From assembly GCF_003382285.1 (NCBI RefSeq), contig NZ_QTJR01000015.1:19607-83606 (forward strand): a DNA stretch of 64,000 bases, written 5' to 3'. Position 1 is the stretch's first letter. Each line of letters opens with the position of its first letter. The translations under genes and the position numbers were made by a program. The stretch is from Lysobacter soli (GTDB taxonomy: Bacteria; Pseudomonadota; Gammaproteobacteria; Xanthomonadales; Xanthomonadaceae). Shown here piece after piece: positions 43,727 to 53,919 of the stretch. The notes beneath the pieces were generated by a model. The model worked only from the letters and a program-made list of their open reading frames with translations, did no database searches and was not told where the DNA came from.

Positions 43727-46539
43727 TCGAAGTCCAGTCCGTGCCGCTTCGCCGCGCCTGAAATCGCCGCGCGTGCGGTGGCGATCGCGTCGTTGATCGG
43801 GAGCCTTCGAGGGCGACGATCGAGCGTGCACGCAAGGCCCGCATCGACGAGCGTCGCATGCGCCTGCGTCAACGCTCCGACTTCGTTCTCGTCGAGCCAG
43901 CCGCTTTCGCCGGTCGCCTGGATCAGCTCGCAGGTGTTGCGCGAGGACAGCCACTCCAGGTGCTGCGCCGAATGCGCAAGCACGGCGTACTGCAGCAGGA
44001 ATTCGAGATCGACCAGGCCGCCTTCGCCCTGCTTCAGGTCGAACGCGGCGGCGTCGGTGCGGTCGAGTTCTGCACGCATGCGACGGCGCATCGACACGAC
44101 GTCCTCACGCACGCGCTCTGTGTCGCGCGTGCGCGACAGCGTCTGGCGACGCACGTCCTCGACGTCCGCACCCAGCGATTCATCGCCCGCGACGAAACGC
44201 GCCCGCACCAGCGCCTGGTGTTCCCACGTCCACGCGCGATCGCGCTGGTAGTCGCGGTAACTTGCCAGGCTGGACACGAGCAGGCCTTTCGCGCCATCGG
44301 GGCGAAGGCGGACATCGACGTCGTAAAGCCGCCCGGCGCCGGTGACCGCGCCGAGCAGCGCGACGACCTTCTGTGCGACGCGCGCGAACCATCGCGTGAC
44401 TTCGAGCGGGCGCGCACCGTCGGAATGCGCGTGTTCGCCACCGGGCGCGTCGTAGATGAAGACCAGGTCGAGGTCGGAGCCGAAGCCGAGCTCCTCGCCG
44501 CCCAGGCTGCCGTAGCCGATCACCGCGAAGCGCGCACCGGGCACGCGGCCGTGCGCGCCGGCGACTTCATGTTCGGCCAGTCGCAGCACGCGCATCACCA
44601 CGCCGTCGGCGAGCCACGCGAGTTGGCGCGCGCCATCGACCGCGGACAGGCGTCCATCGCGCACCGCCATCGCGATGCGGAAGCTCAGCGCCTGCCGGAC
44701 TTCGTTCAACACCTGGAGCACGGCTTCGGCGTCGTCGTCGGCGCCAGGCGCGGCGTCTGCGCATGCCGCATGCAGTTCGTCGCGACCCGGCAGCGGGCCG
44801 GCGACGCGTGCGTCGAGAAGTTCGTCGAGCAGCAACGGATACGACGCGAGACGCTCGGCGAGCAGCGCGCTGTGCGAGACGACTTCGACCAGACGCGCCA
44901 GCGCGACGGGCTGTTCGTCCAGCAGCGCCAGGTACGCGCTTCGACGCAGCACGTTGTGCAGCAGCGCGAGCAGCCGGCGCAGCGCGAGCATCGGTTCGCT
45001 CGACGCGGCCGCCGCCTGCAACAGCGACGGCATCACGCGGTCGAGGCGTCCGCGCGCACTGTCGGACAGGCCACGCACGCCCGGACTGCGCGCGAAATCG
45101 CGCAGCGCGCCGTCCGCGTTGCCCGCTTCGATGAAGCCGGCATCGGCGAGCGCTTCGCTGTCGCCGCCATCGGGCAGCGCGCGCCAGTATGTCGTCAGCG
45201 CGTCGGGCGCGTTGCGGCGTCGGCGTGGTGCGAGCAGCGCTTCGAATTCAGTGGCGACGCGGGCGCGCTGCACGTCGAGCGCTTCGCGCAGCGCGGTCCA
45301 GTCGTCGAAACCCAGTGCGAAGGCGATGCGGTCGCGGTCGTCCTCGCGCTCGGGCAGCGCATGCGTCTGCGCATCGCGCAGCATCTGCAGGCGGTTTTCC
45401 AGTCGACGCAGGACGCGGTACGCATCGGCGAGCAGGTCGCCGGCCTCGGCGCCCATCTGCCGCGCGTCCACCAGCGCGCGCAACGACGGCAGCAGGCGGC
45501 GATCGCGCAGTTCGGGCTCGCGCCCGCCGTAGATCAGCTGCAGCGCCTGCACGAGGAACTCGATTTCGCGAATGCCGCCGGGCCCGCGCTTGATGTCGTC
45601 GGCCAGTTCCTTGCGCGCGACTTCGGCGGTGATCGCCGCCTTCATGCCGCGCAGGCCGTCCAGCGCCCCAAAATCGAGGTACCGCCGATAGACGAACGGA
45701 CGCAGGCTGTCGAGGAAGCGCTCGCCCGCTGCCGCGTCGCCGGCGATGGGTCGCGCCTTCTGCCAGGCATAGCGCTCCCAGTCGCGGCCTTCGCGTTGGA
45801 AGTACTGCTCCATCGCATTGAACGACCACGCGACGCGTCCGGCATTGCCGTACGGCCGCAGGCGCAGGTCGACGCGATGGCAGAAGCCGTCGACGGTGGG
45901 CTCGTCGAGCAGTTTCGCCAGCTGCTGGCCGAGGCGCGCGAAGTAGTGCTCCGCGTCGAGCGGGCGCGCGCCGTCCGATTCGCCGTCGTGTTCGTAGGTA
46001 TAGACCAGATCGACGTCGGAGCTGAAATTGAGTTCGCCGCCGCCGAGCTTGCCCAGGCCGAACACGACCAGCCGCTGCGCGTTGCCGTCGCGATCGCGCA
46101 CCACGCTATGGCGCTGGGCGAATTCGGTCTCTACCGCTTCCAGGCCGATCTGCAGGCACCGCTCGGCCAGATGCGTGCTGCCGGCAAGTGTCGCGTCGAC
46201 GTCGTCCAGGCCGAGCACGTCGCGCCAGATCAACCGCGTGGAGCCGGCGGCGCGATAGCGACGCAGCAGCGCGGGCCAGTCGGCACGGTTGCTGGCATCA
46301 AGCACGGGTTCCGCGGGCGGCTCGGCGCCGTCGTCGCGCAGGAGGCGCTCCAGCAGTTCCGGCTGTCGCACGAGCGTGTCGATGGCGAAGTCGCTCGCGA
46401 TGGCGACACGTTCGATGCGGACGATCGCGTGCGGATCGGAGAGAAGCTCGCCGGGCAGCACGGCGCGCAGGCGCGGAAGGACACGCGCCAGCAGCGGTTG
46501 GAATCGGTCGGGCGGCGAAGCGGATGCGGGGGAAGTCAT
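43708..46539 (-). CDS. glnE: Bifunctional glutamine synthetase adenylyltransferase / deadenylase
   Basis: Adjusts glutamine synthetase activity by adding and removing AMP in response to PII. 943 aa, the usual length. Both nucleotidyltransferase domains are intact: the N-terminal deadenylase with [21 protein letters not shown] and the C-terminal adenylylase with [20 protein letters not shown] (split here as [12 protein letters not shown] and GSDLDLVF). Each has the catalytic Asp-x-Asp. [13 protein letters not shown] and [15 protein letters not shown] are the repeated GlnE motifs. I chose ATG 46539 ([14 protein letters not shown]); longer upstream frames overlap a terminator. Confidence 0.97.
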   Translation of the reverse strand: MTSPASASPPDRFQPLLARVLPRLRAVLPGELLSDPHAIVRIERVAIASDFAIDTLVRQPELLERLLRDDGAEPPAEPVLDASNRADWPALLRRYRAAGSTRLIWRDVLGLDDVDATLAGSTHLAERCLQIGLEAVETEFAQRHSVVRDRDGNAQRLVVFGLGKLGGGELNFSSDVDLVYTYEHDGESDGARPLDAEHYFARLGQQLAKLLDEPTVDGFCHRVDLRLRPYGNAGRVAWSFNAMEQYFQREGRDWERYAWQKARPIAGDAAAGERFLDSLRPFVYRRYLDFGALDGLRGMKAAITAEVARKELADDIKRGPGGIREIEFLVQALQLIYGGREPELRDRRLLPSLRALVDARQMGAEAGDLLADAYRVLRRLENRLQMLRDAQTHALPEREDDRDRIAFALGFDDWTALREALDVQRARVATEFEALLAPRRRRNAPDALTTYWRALPDGGDSEALADAGFIEAGNADGALRDFARSPGVRGLSDSARGRLDRVMPSLLQAAAASSEPMLALRRLLALLHNVLRRSAYLALLDEQPVALARLVEVVSHSALLAERLASYPLLLDELLDARVAGPLPGRDELHAACADAAPGADDDAEAVLQVLNEVRQALSFRIAMAVRDGRLSAVDGARQLAWLADGVVMRVLRLAEHEVAGAHGRVPGARFAVIGYGSLGGEELGFGSDLDLVFIYDAPGGEHAHSDGARPLEVTRWFARVAQKVVALLGAVTGAGRLYDVDVRLRPDGAKGLLVSSLASYRDYQRDRAWTWEHQALVRARFVAGDESLGADVEDVRRQTLSRTRDTERVREDVVSMRRRMRAELDRTDAAAFDLKQGEGGLVDLEFLLQYAVLAHSAQHLEWLSSRNTCELIQATGESGWLDENEVGALTQAHATLVDAGLACTLDRRPRRLPINDAIATARAAISGAAKRHGLDFDQDASR

Positions 46540-46835
46540 CGCGCCGATTCTGTCACGCGCGTTCGCTCCATCGATTCGAGGTGCGCGCTGCTGGAGCGCT
46601 ACGACGTGCTCGCGGCAAGACGCGTGCCGACGAGGCAAATAAAAAGCCCGCCCCGGTCGAACCGGTTGCGGGCCTGCTCCCTCCCCCACGTCGGGATGCG
46701 CGCTGATCGTGAAGGAACCGTTAGGTGCAATGCACGCTGCACTGCAAAATAGAACTCAGCGGTTCAAATAGCGCTTCAATCAACTTGTATCGCCCGCCCT
46801 GTTCAGGTTTGGAAACAGGGTCTTTCGGGCGCAAA
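46540..46835 (-). other. Non-coding region upstream of glnE; possible small RNA
   Basis: This 296-base stretch has no credible gene. On the minus strand about 160 non-coding bases lie between the oxygenase stop and a strong terminator (46636-46671). They include a 7-bp hairpin near 46797-46820 (CCCTGTT/AACAGGG) and a TGCAGTGCAGCGTGCATTGCA repetitive stretch near 46725-46745. It may be a long 3' untranslated region or an independent small RNA. Confidence 0.35.
46636..46671 (-). terminator. Terminator upstream of glnE
   Basis: Outer stem 46644-46649 with 46666-46671 (GCCCGC/GCGGGC), inner stem CCGG/CCGG (46651-46654 with 46660-46663), then TTTTTATTT on the minus strand. It ends whatever is transcribed from the region of the oxygenase gene about 165 bases upstream. 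Confidence 0.85.
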
Positions 46836-47444
46836 TTACGCGCCCGCGAAGAACATCAGGTACACCAGCCGGCCATTTTCCATGCGATCGCCGAAGGCCG
46901 GCCCCGCGGTATGCCAGAGCCATGGGCGCAGCAGGACGAGCCGGTTGAAACGCATCGGCGCGGTCATCGTCCGCTCCCACTTGGCGTCGTCGTTGGTGTC
47001 CTTCTCGATGACCTGCTGGTGCATGTGCTCGAGCGAGTCGTAGCCCATCGCGCGCGCTTCTTCCTGGGTCCACGGCGCACGTTCGCTGTGGGTCGGGAGG
47101 TGGCGGAAGAATTCGGTACCCCCGCGGCAATCCTCGGGTCGACTCAGGTAGAGGATCCCGGACCAGTACGCCTGGTCGATGTGCACCTTCGCGCGGCCCT
47201 TGTCGGCGGCCAGCGTCATGCGGAACTTCGCGTGCGATTGCAGCGGCGAAACGGGCTTGACGCGTTCGCCGACGATGTTCGACACCGTGCGGTCCAGCCC
47301 ATCCATCTCGATGCGTTCGAGCGAATTGCGCCCCGGAAACGCGCCCTGCTGCTCGGGATAGGTGAGTTGCAGCCCGACATCGCGCAGCGATTGCGCATCG
47401 CGCGTGCTGAGGAAGTCGTCGACGATGATCAGGGAGGTCGGCAT
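46836..47444 (-). CDS. DUF6445-like putative 2-oxoglutarate/Fe(II) oxygenase
   Basis: A 202-aa protein. It has the facial-triad pattern of Fe(II)/2-oxoglutarate oxygenases: H88-x-D90 (KVHIDQAYWSGILYL), a distal H178 (RPWLWHTAGPAFG) and R192 for the co-substrate (NGRLVYLMFFAG). The layout matches DUF6445 proteins, whose substrate is not known to me. I start at MPTSLIIVDDF (47444) because the open frame before it covers the groEL terminator. It follows groEL on the same strand and has its own terminator. Confidence 0.8.
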   Translation of the reverse strand: MPTSLIIVDDFLSTRDAQSLRDVGLQLTYPEQQGAFPGRNSLERIEMDGLDRTVSNIVGERVKPVSPLQSHAKFRMTLAADKGRAKVHIDQAYWSGILYLSRPEDCRGGTEFFRHLPTHSERAPWTQEEARAMGYDSLEHMHQQVIEKDTNDDAKWERTMTAPMRFNRLVLLRPWLWHTAGPAFGDRMENGRLVYLMFFAGA

Positions 47445-47494
47445 GCGCGCGAGCTTATCGGCTCGACGCGTCGTGCGCACGACGCCCGATCGCA

Positions 47495-47527
47495 CAAAAA
47501 AAGAACCCCGCATCGCTGCGGGGTTCT
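47495..47527 (-). terminator. groEL terminator
   Basis: A 10-bp perfect stem (47502-47511 with 47518-47527, AGAACCCCGC/GCGGGGTTCT, 6-base loop) followed on the minus strand by seven Ts. It lies 28 bases after the groEL stop. Confidence 0.95.
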
Positions 47528-47555
47528 TCGTGTCGCGTGACGCGGGAAGCGGGAC

Positions 47556-49326
<1,771 letters not shown>

Positions 49327-49330
49327 GCTC

Positions 49331-49618
49331 TCAGCCGAGCACGGCGAAGATGTCGTCTTCCTTCACCACCAGGTATTCGGTGCCGTCCAGCTTCACTTCG
49401 GTGCCGCTGTACTTGCCGAACAGGACCTTGTCGCCGACCTTGACCTTCGGGGCGCGCACGTTGCCGTTGTCGAACGCCTTGCCCTCGCCGACGGCGACGA
49501 CTTCGCCCTTGATCGGCTTCTCGGTGGCGGAGTCCGGGATCACGATGCCGCCAGCGGACATCTTTTCTTCTTCCATGCGCTTGATGACCACGCGGTCGTA
49601 GAGCGGCTTGATATTCAT
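49331..49618 (-). CDS. groES: Co-chaperonin GroES
   Basis: The 95-aa lid of the GroEL chamber. Start [31 protein letters not shown] is typical, with the mobile loop at residues about 16-32, and the end [27 protein letters not shown] is complete. It is the first gene of groESL, preceded by a promoter overlapping a CIRCE operator. Confidence 0.99.
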   Translation of the reverse strand: MNIKPLYDRVVIKRMEEEKMSAGGIVIPDSATEKPIKGEVVAVGEGKAFDNGNVRAPKVKVGDKVLFGKYSGTEVKLDGTEYLVVKEDDIFAVLG

Positions 49619-49667
49619 GGCGACGAACACCTCTGTAAGTAGTTGAAACAGCGGAAAAAGTGTCGAA

Positions 49668-49697
49668 ATTTTAGCAGTCGCCCGCGACGAGTGCCAA
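49668..49697 (-). promoter_or_regulatory. groESL promoter with overlapping CIRCE operator (HrcA site)
   Basis: On the minus strand TTGGCA (-35, 49692-49697) and TAAAAT (-10, 49668-49673) are 18 bases apart. Overlapping both is TTGGCACTC-N9-GACTGCTAA (49671-49697), which differs from the CIRCE consensus TTAGCACTC-N9-GAGTGCTAA at one position per arm. HrcA binding here would block RNA polymerase; heat inactivation of HrcA would relieve it. The transcript would carry a leader of roughly 45 bases. Confidence 0.88.
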
Positions 49698-49841
49698 GAT
49701 CGCGGGCAAACAGTACCCGGCGAACCGGGATCCGTCGGAGATGGGGCGGCAGCGGAACCTTTCAAGGCCTGCCGACATATCCGGTGCAGGCGGGAGCGAC
49801 TGATTCGAACGCGGGAAGCGTGCGGCGCCGGCAAGGCCGGC

Positions 49842-49879
49842 TAAAAAAGAAAGAGCGCGCCCCGTGGAACGCGCTCTTT
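49842..49879 (-). terminator. Orphan minus-strand terminator
   Basis: A 10-bp perfect stem (49850-49859 with 49870-49879, AAAGAGCGCG/CGCGCTCTTT) is followed on the minus strand by TTTCTTTTTT. No minus-strand gene lies upstream: the next gene (XRE, 50143) points away. It implies an unannotated transcript in 49880-50142. Confidence 0.8.
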
Positions 49880-50120
49880 GGTATCGAAGTTGCCGTCCTG
49901 GCCCGGCGCCATCCCTGCGCACGTGCTTCGAACCTGCGCCTGACGCGGCGCACGGCAATGGTGTGCGCTCCTTCGCGTTCGGGCCAGCTCCGGACTGCTT
50001 GCGCCTGCTGACCAGCGGTATCCATCCGGCCCGAAGGTTTGCCAGAATCTGCGATCCGGATTTGCTTTCGGTGGCGCCCCGGCTACCGGCAGCGCACACC
50101 TTCGGGTGTATGTCGTTCAC

Positions 50121-50142
50121 CCTGTGACTATAGGTAGCCGCG
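50121..50142 (+). promoter_or_regulatory. Candidate autoregulatory operator/promoter of the XRE gene
   Basis: TGTGACTATAGGTAGCC ends 5 bases before the XRE ATG. TATAGG (50129-50134) resembles a -10 box and would start transcription at about the ATG. The partial dyad GACTATAGGT recalls the C-boxes bound by small XRE controller proteins. No Shine-Dalgarno sequence is present. Confidence 0.4.
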
Positions 50143-50550
50143 ATGACACCCCAACAGCGGATCCGCCTCGCCCGCCGTCACGCCGGCCTCTCGCAGGCCG
50201 CACTCGGGGCCGCCGTGGGCGTGCAGCGCAGTGCGGTCGGTCACTGGGAAGCGGCGCGCGGCAAGTTCCCAAGCGTGGCACACCTGCGCGAGATCGCACT
50301 GGTCACCGGTGTCCAGTTCGAATGGCTGGCGACCGGCCGCGGCAGCATGGGCCTGTCAGCCGACACGGCGCTGGATTCGGTGGCCGCCGCCGACGCCGTG
50401 CTGGTCGAGGATCCGCTCGAACTGCGCCTGCTGGCCGCCTTCCGCGCGGCGCCGACGCGCGCCAGGGCGCCGCTGGTGGAAGTCGTCGAGCAACTGGCCG
50501 AACTGCGTACGGGGAGAGCGCGCGTCACCGCGAAGACGGCGCGCGCGTAG
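50143..50550 (+). CDS. XRE-family helix-turn-helix regulator
   Basis: A 135-aa protein with an N-terminal Cro/C1-type helix-turn-helix (IRLARRHAGLSQAALGAAVGVQRSAVGHWEAARGKFPSVAHLREIALVTG, residues about 6-58). The C-terminal half (ELRLLAAFRAAPTRARAPLVEVVEQLAEL) is helical without a known ligand domain. It is a single gene, probably repressing its own promoter. No phage or restriction-modification gene is adjacent, so targets are unknown. It is convergent with, and 4 bases from, the next gene. Confidence 0.85.
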   Translation: MTPQQRIRLARRHAGLSQAALGAAVGVQRSAVGHWEAARGKFPSVAHLREIALVTGVQFEWLATGRGSMGLSADTALDSVAAADAVLVEDPLELRLLAAFRAAPTRARAPLVEVVEQLAELRTGRARVTAKTARA

Positions 50551-50554
50551 CGTC

Positions 50555-51013
50555 TCAGCCGCCTGCCAGGCGCCGGACCGCGGCCGCTGGGATCGCCGCG
50601 CAATCGGGGGCCGGGGCGAACGCCGCCGTCGCCGTCTCGTCGCCCTGCACGAGCTGGAGATGCTTCGCGGTCAGCGGCGCGGCCAGCACGGCTGTCCACA
50701 CGGCGCGGATCGTGCCCTGCATCGGCGGCTCGGCCTGCGGCGCGCCGGACGCGTCGACGTAGACCAGGTCGCGGCCGGACGCCGCCAGCCGCTCGCCAGA
50801 ATCCAGGTCGAGCACGCCGAGGTCGGCCGGATCGCTCCAGCAGTTCATCGCGCTCTCGCAGCTGAGGTCCAGCAACAGCCGTGGCGCCGGCGTCGCCTGC
50901 GCGCAGGCGGCACGCACGCGGATGCCGTGCGCGTCTTCGGTCTGGGCCATCGCGACGGGGCTGGCGAGTGCCAGCACGAGGCCGAGCGATGCGAGCAACG
51001 TGCGGTGGGACAT
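50555..51013 (-). CDS. Secreted protein of unknown function
   Basis: A 152-aa protein with a clear signal peptide (SHRTLLASLGLVLALASPVAMAQ, cleavage after about residue 23). The mature part has five cysteines, four of them in CAQA, CESAMNC and DCAAI, suggesting disulfides, and no domain I can name. AGGAGG lies 4 bases upstream of the ATG at 51013, an unusually strong ribosome-binding site, so it is probably well translated. It is divergent from cutA. Confidence 0.78.
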   Translation of the reverse strand: MSHRTLLASLGLVLALASPVAMAQTEDAHGIRVRAACAQATPAPRLLLDLSCESAMNCWSDPADLGVLDLDSGERLAASGRDLVYVDASGAPQAEPPMQGTIRAVWTAVLAAPLTAKHLQLVQGDETATAAFAPAPDCAAIPAAAVRRLAGG

Positions 51014-51155
51014 CGAACCTCCTGGCCGGCCAGCGGAACGCCGGCGCCGGCAGCCTACGCCATCCGGGGGCGCATCGTGCAGGGTTCCGACGGAACGCTG
51101 CAGGCCGGCCCGGCACGGGCAGCGGCCGCAGGCAGGCCCTACACTGGCGCCCCTC

Positions 51156-51497
51156 ATGCCCACGGCCACCGACCCGCGCGTGCGGCTGGTGCTCAGCACC
51201 TGCCCCGACGCACAGACCGCCGACGCCCTCGCCACCGCGCTGGTGGACGAGCGACTGGCCGCGTGCGTGAACGTGCTGCCCGGCATCCGCTCGGTGTACC
51301 GCTGGCAGGGCGCGATCGAACGCAGCCAGGAAGTCCTCCTGCTGATCAAGACCACCGCGGCGCGCCAGGACGAACTGATCGCGCGGCTGAAGACGCTGCA
51401 TCCATATGAACTGCCCGAGGCGCTCGCGGTCGAAGCCGTCGGCGGCCTCGCCGCCTACCTCGGCTGGGTGGACGAACAGACACGTGACGATGACTGA
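51156..51497 (+). CDS. cutA: Divalent-cation tolerance protein CutA
   Basis: A 113-aa trimeric PII-like protein linked to copper and other divalent cation tolerance. Contains the CutA1 patterns LVDERLAACVNVLPGIRSVYRWQGAIE, EVLLLIKTTAARQDEL and LHPYELPEALAV. The dsbD start lies inside its last codons (8-base overlap), as is common for the cutA-dsbD pair in proteobacteria. It may also influence periplasmic redox through that operon. Confidence 0.96.
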   Translation: MPTATDPRVRLVLSTCPDAQTADALATALVDERLAACVNVLPGIRSVYRWQGAIERSQEVLLLIKTTAARQDELIARLKTLHPYELPEALAVEAVGGLAAYLGWVDEQTRDDD

Positions 51498-53919
51498 CCC
51501 GATCCGGACGCGCGCCGCGCGCCTGCTTTCCTTTTTCCTCCCGCTCGCGCTCGCGTTCGCCGCGATGCCCGCCGCCGCCGCGATCGATCCCGACGACCTG
51601 CTGCCGGTCGACGACGCCTTCGCGCTGCGGGCCGAGGCGCCGTCCGCCGACCGCATCGAGATCCGCTGGCGCATCGCCGACGGCTATTACCTGTATCGCC
51701 ACCGCATCGCCGTGCAGGCCGACGCCGGCTTCGCCGCGCAGCCGCTGCAACTGCCCAGGGGCGATCAGCACGAGGACGAGTTCTTCGGCAAGGTCGAAAC
51801 CTACCGCCAGCAGCTCACCGCCGTTCTGCCCGGCCAGGCCAGCGCGCGCCAGGTCACGCTGAAGATCAAGTACCAGGGCTGCGCCGACGCCGGCATCTGC
51901 TACCCGCCGCAGACGCGCAGCGTGACCGTCGCGCTGCCCGCTGGCGGGCAGGACAACGCCAAGCCGCTGGTGAACTTCGGCCCGCGCGGGAACGCGCCGC
52001 TGGGTGGCGGGCTGCTCGGCCAGAACGCCGGCACCGGCACCGACGCGCTGCCGCTGCCGCCGGAGCAGGCGTTCGGGTTCGAGGCGATCGCCGGCGACGG
52101 CAACACGCTGCTGCTGCGCTTCACCCCGGCGCGCGGCTATTACCTGTATCGCGACAAGACCACGCTGAAACTCGACGCCGCCGCGACCAAGGCCGGCTTC
52201 GCGCTCGGCGCACCGCGCTGGCCGAAGGGCGTGGCGCATCGCGACGAGCATTTCGGCGACGTCACGGTGTACTTCGACCAGATCGACGTGCCGGTGCCGG
52301 TGAGCGCACGCACGACCGAGCCGGCGACGCTGCGACTGACGGCCGGGTTCCAGGGCTGCCAGACGGACGGCATCTGCTATCCGCCGATGACGCGGGTGGT
52401 TGACGTCGCGCTGCCCGCGCGGAAGGTGCAGGCGGTCTCGAACGGACCTTCGACGCAACTGCCCGCTGCGGCCGATGAGCAGGGCACGGCGCCTGCGCAG
52501 CTGCCGGCGAGCGATGACGCCGTCGTAGCGACGCCGACCGCGCCCGCTCCTTCGGCCGCGACATCGACCGGCGATCGCGCGCCCGCGACCAACGCAGCCA
52601 ACAGCGAACGGGCGGAAGATGCGCGCCTTGCCGCCGCGCTGTCCGGCAAGGGCCGCTGGTTCGCGCTGCTGACTTTCTTCGCGCTGGGGCTGGGCCTGTC
52701 GTTCACGCCGTGCGTGCTGCCGATGATCCCGATCCTCTCCGGCCTCATCGCCGGCCAGGGCCCGAACCTCGGCGTGCGTCGCGCGCTGACGCTGTCGTTC
52801 GTGTACGTGCTGGCGAGCGCGCTGGTGTTCACCGCGGCCGGCGTGGTCGCGGGCCTGGTCGGCGCGAACCTGCAGGTGGCCTTCCAGACGCCGTGGGTGA
52901 TCGTCGCCTTCGCCGCGCTGTTCGTCGTGCTGTCGCTGTCGAGCTTCGGCCTGTACGAACTGCAGCTGCCCTCGTCGTTGCGATCGAAGCTCGGCGCGCT
53001 GAGCGATCGCCAACGCGGCGGGTCGCTCGCCGGCGTGGCGATTATGGGCGCCCTGTCGGCGCTGATCGTCGGCCCCTGCGTCGCTCCGCCCCTGGCGGCG
53101 GCCGTGCTCTACATCGGCCAGACGCAGGATCCGGCCTTCGGCGGCGCGGCGCTGTTCCTGCTGGCGATGGGCATGGGCGTGCCGCTGCTCGTCTTCGGCG
53201 TCGCCGCCGGCAAGGGCCTGCCGACCAGCGGCCCGTGGATGGTCGCGGTGCAGCGCGCGTTCGGCTTCGTCTTCGTCGGGCTGGCGGTTTGGATGCTCTC
53301 GCGCATCGTGCCGGCGCCGGTGACGCTCGCGCTGTGGGGCGTGCTGCTGCTCGCCGCGGCGGCGACCACCGCCACCGCGGTGCGCAACTCGCGCCACGAC
53401 GGCGCGCGAATCATGGGCTGGACGGCCGCGCTGGTGCTCGGCCTGTTCGGCGCCGCGCAGCTGGTCGGCGCGATGGCCGGCAGCCGCGATCCCTTCAAGC
53501 CGCTGGCCGGCCTCGTCGGCGGTGGCGCGCAGGTCGAAGCCGAGCTGCCGTTCCGCAAGATCAAGTCGACGGCCGACCTCGACCGCGAGATCGCCGCAGC
53601 GCAGGCCGCCGGCATGCCGCTGATGCTCGACTTCTATGCCGACTGGTGCGTGGCCTGCAAGGAAATGGAGAAGTACACCTTCCCCGATCCGGCCGTGCAC
53701 AAGGCGCTGGACGGCTTCGTGCTGCTCAAGGCCGACGTCACCGCCAACGACGACGTCGACCAGGCACTGATGAAGCGCCTGGGCATCATCGGCCCGCCAG
53801 CGACGCTGTGGTACCGCGACGGCGCCGAGCGCCGCGAACTGCGGCTGTTCGGCTTCGAGGAAGCGGAGAACTTCGTCGAACGTGCCGGCCGCGCGGGCTC
53901 GGAGCAGGCGACCCGCTGA
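51490..53919 (+). CDS. dsbD: Thiol:disulfide interchange protein DsbD with duplicated N-terminal domain
   Basis: Carries electrons from cytoplasmic thioredoxin across the inner membrane to periplasmic thiol enzymes. 809 aa against about 565 in E. coli. After the signal peptide there are two tandem nDsbD domains, about 32-150 and 185-310, each with its own C-x5-C redox pair (C131/C137 in GCADAGICYPP, C290/C296 in GCQTDGICYPP). A low-complexity Ala/Pro/Thr linker (about 312-375) follows. Then come the eight-helix membrane domain with FTPCVLPM and IVGPCVAPP, and a C-terminal thioredoxin domain with C720-VA-C723 (DWCVACKEME). The start may be ATG 51490 or GTG 51484. It overlaps cutA and the next gene. 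Confidence 0.95.
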   Translation: MTDPIRTRAARLLSFFLPLALAFAAMPAAAAIDPDDLLPVDDAFALRAEAPSADRIEIRWRIADGYYLYRHRIAVQADAGFAAQPLQLPRGDQHEDEFFGKVETYRQQLTAVLPGQASARQVTLKIKYQGCADAGICYPPQTRSVTVALPAGGQDNAKPLVNFGPRGNAPLGGGLLGQNAGTGTDALPLPPEQAFGFEAIAGDGNTLLLRFTPARGYYLYRDKTTLKLDAAATKAGFALGAPRWPKGVAHRDEHFGDVTVYFDQIDVPVPVSARTTEPATLRLTAGFQGCQTDGICYPPMTRVVDVALPARKVQAVSNGPSTQLPAAADEQGTAPAQLPASDDAVVATPTAPAPSAATSTGDRAPATNAANSERAEDARLAAALSGKGRWFALLTFFALGLGLSFTPCVLPMIPILSGLIAGQGPNLGVRRALTLSFVYVLASALVFTAAGVVAGLVGANLQVAFQTPWVIVAFAALFVVLSLSSFGLYELQLPSSLRSKLGALSDRQRGGSLAGVAIMGALSALIVGPCVAPPLAAAVLYIGQTQDPAFGGAALFLLAMGMGVPLLVFGVAAGKGLPTSGPWMVAVQRAFGFVFVGLAVWMLSRIVPAPVTLALWGVLLLAAAATTATAVRNSRHDGARIMGWTAALVLGLFGAAQLVGAMAGSRDPFKPLAGLVGGGAQVEAELPFRKIKSTADLDREIAAAQAAGMPLMLDFYADWCVACKEMEKYTFPDPAVHKALDGFVLLKADVTANDDVDQALMKRLGIIGPPATLWYRDGAERRELRLFGFEEAENFVERAGRAGSEQATR

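Larger units (their letters stand above)
49698..50142. other. Structured non-coding region between groES and the XRE gene
   Basis: I see no convincing gene in these 445 bases, although short frames exist on both strands. On the minus strand, possible long-range stems precede the terminator at 49842: TTGCCGT/ACGGCAA enclosing about 65 bases, and CCTTCGGGCC facing GGCCCGAACGCGAAGG about 60 bases apart. A transcript starting near the XRE gene and ending at that terminator would be a 200-300-base RNA that matches no RNA family I recognise. Confidence 0.4.

Noticed and set aside
49780..49830. TTCGAA-containing stretches that resemble a tRNA T-arm (also near 49925)
   Set aside because: The flanking bases do not form the 5-bp T stem, and no acceptor stem or anticodon arm fits on either strand.
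49990..50025. GGTCAG...GCAAGCAG.CC on the minus strand, recalling the 4.5S SRP RNA tip
   Set aside because: The conserved core GGTCAGGTCCGGAAGGAAGCAGCC is not matched and the GGAA tetraloop is absent; chance similarity is likelier.
49864..50127. An 87-codon plus-strand frame in the groES-XRE gap
   Set aside because: No ribosome-binding site, no domain, and it runs through the hairpins of the structured region and into the XRE promoter.
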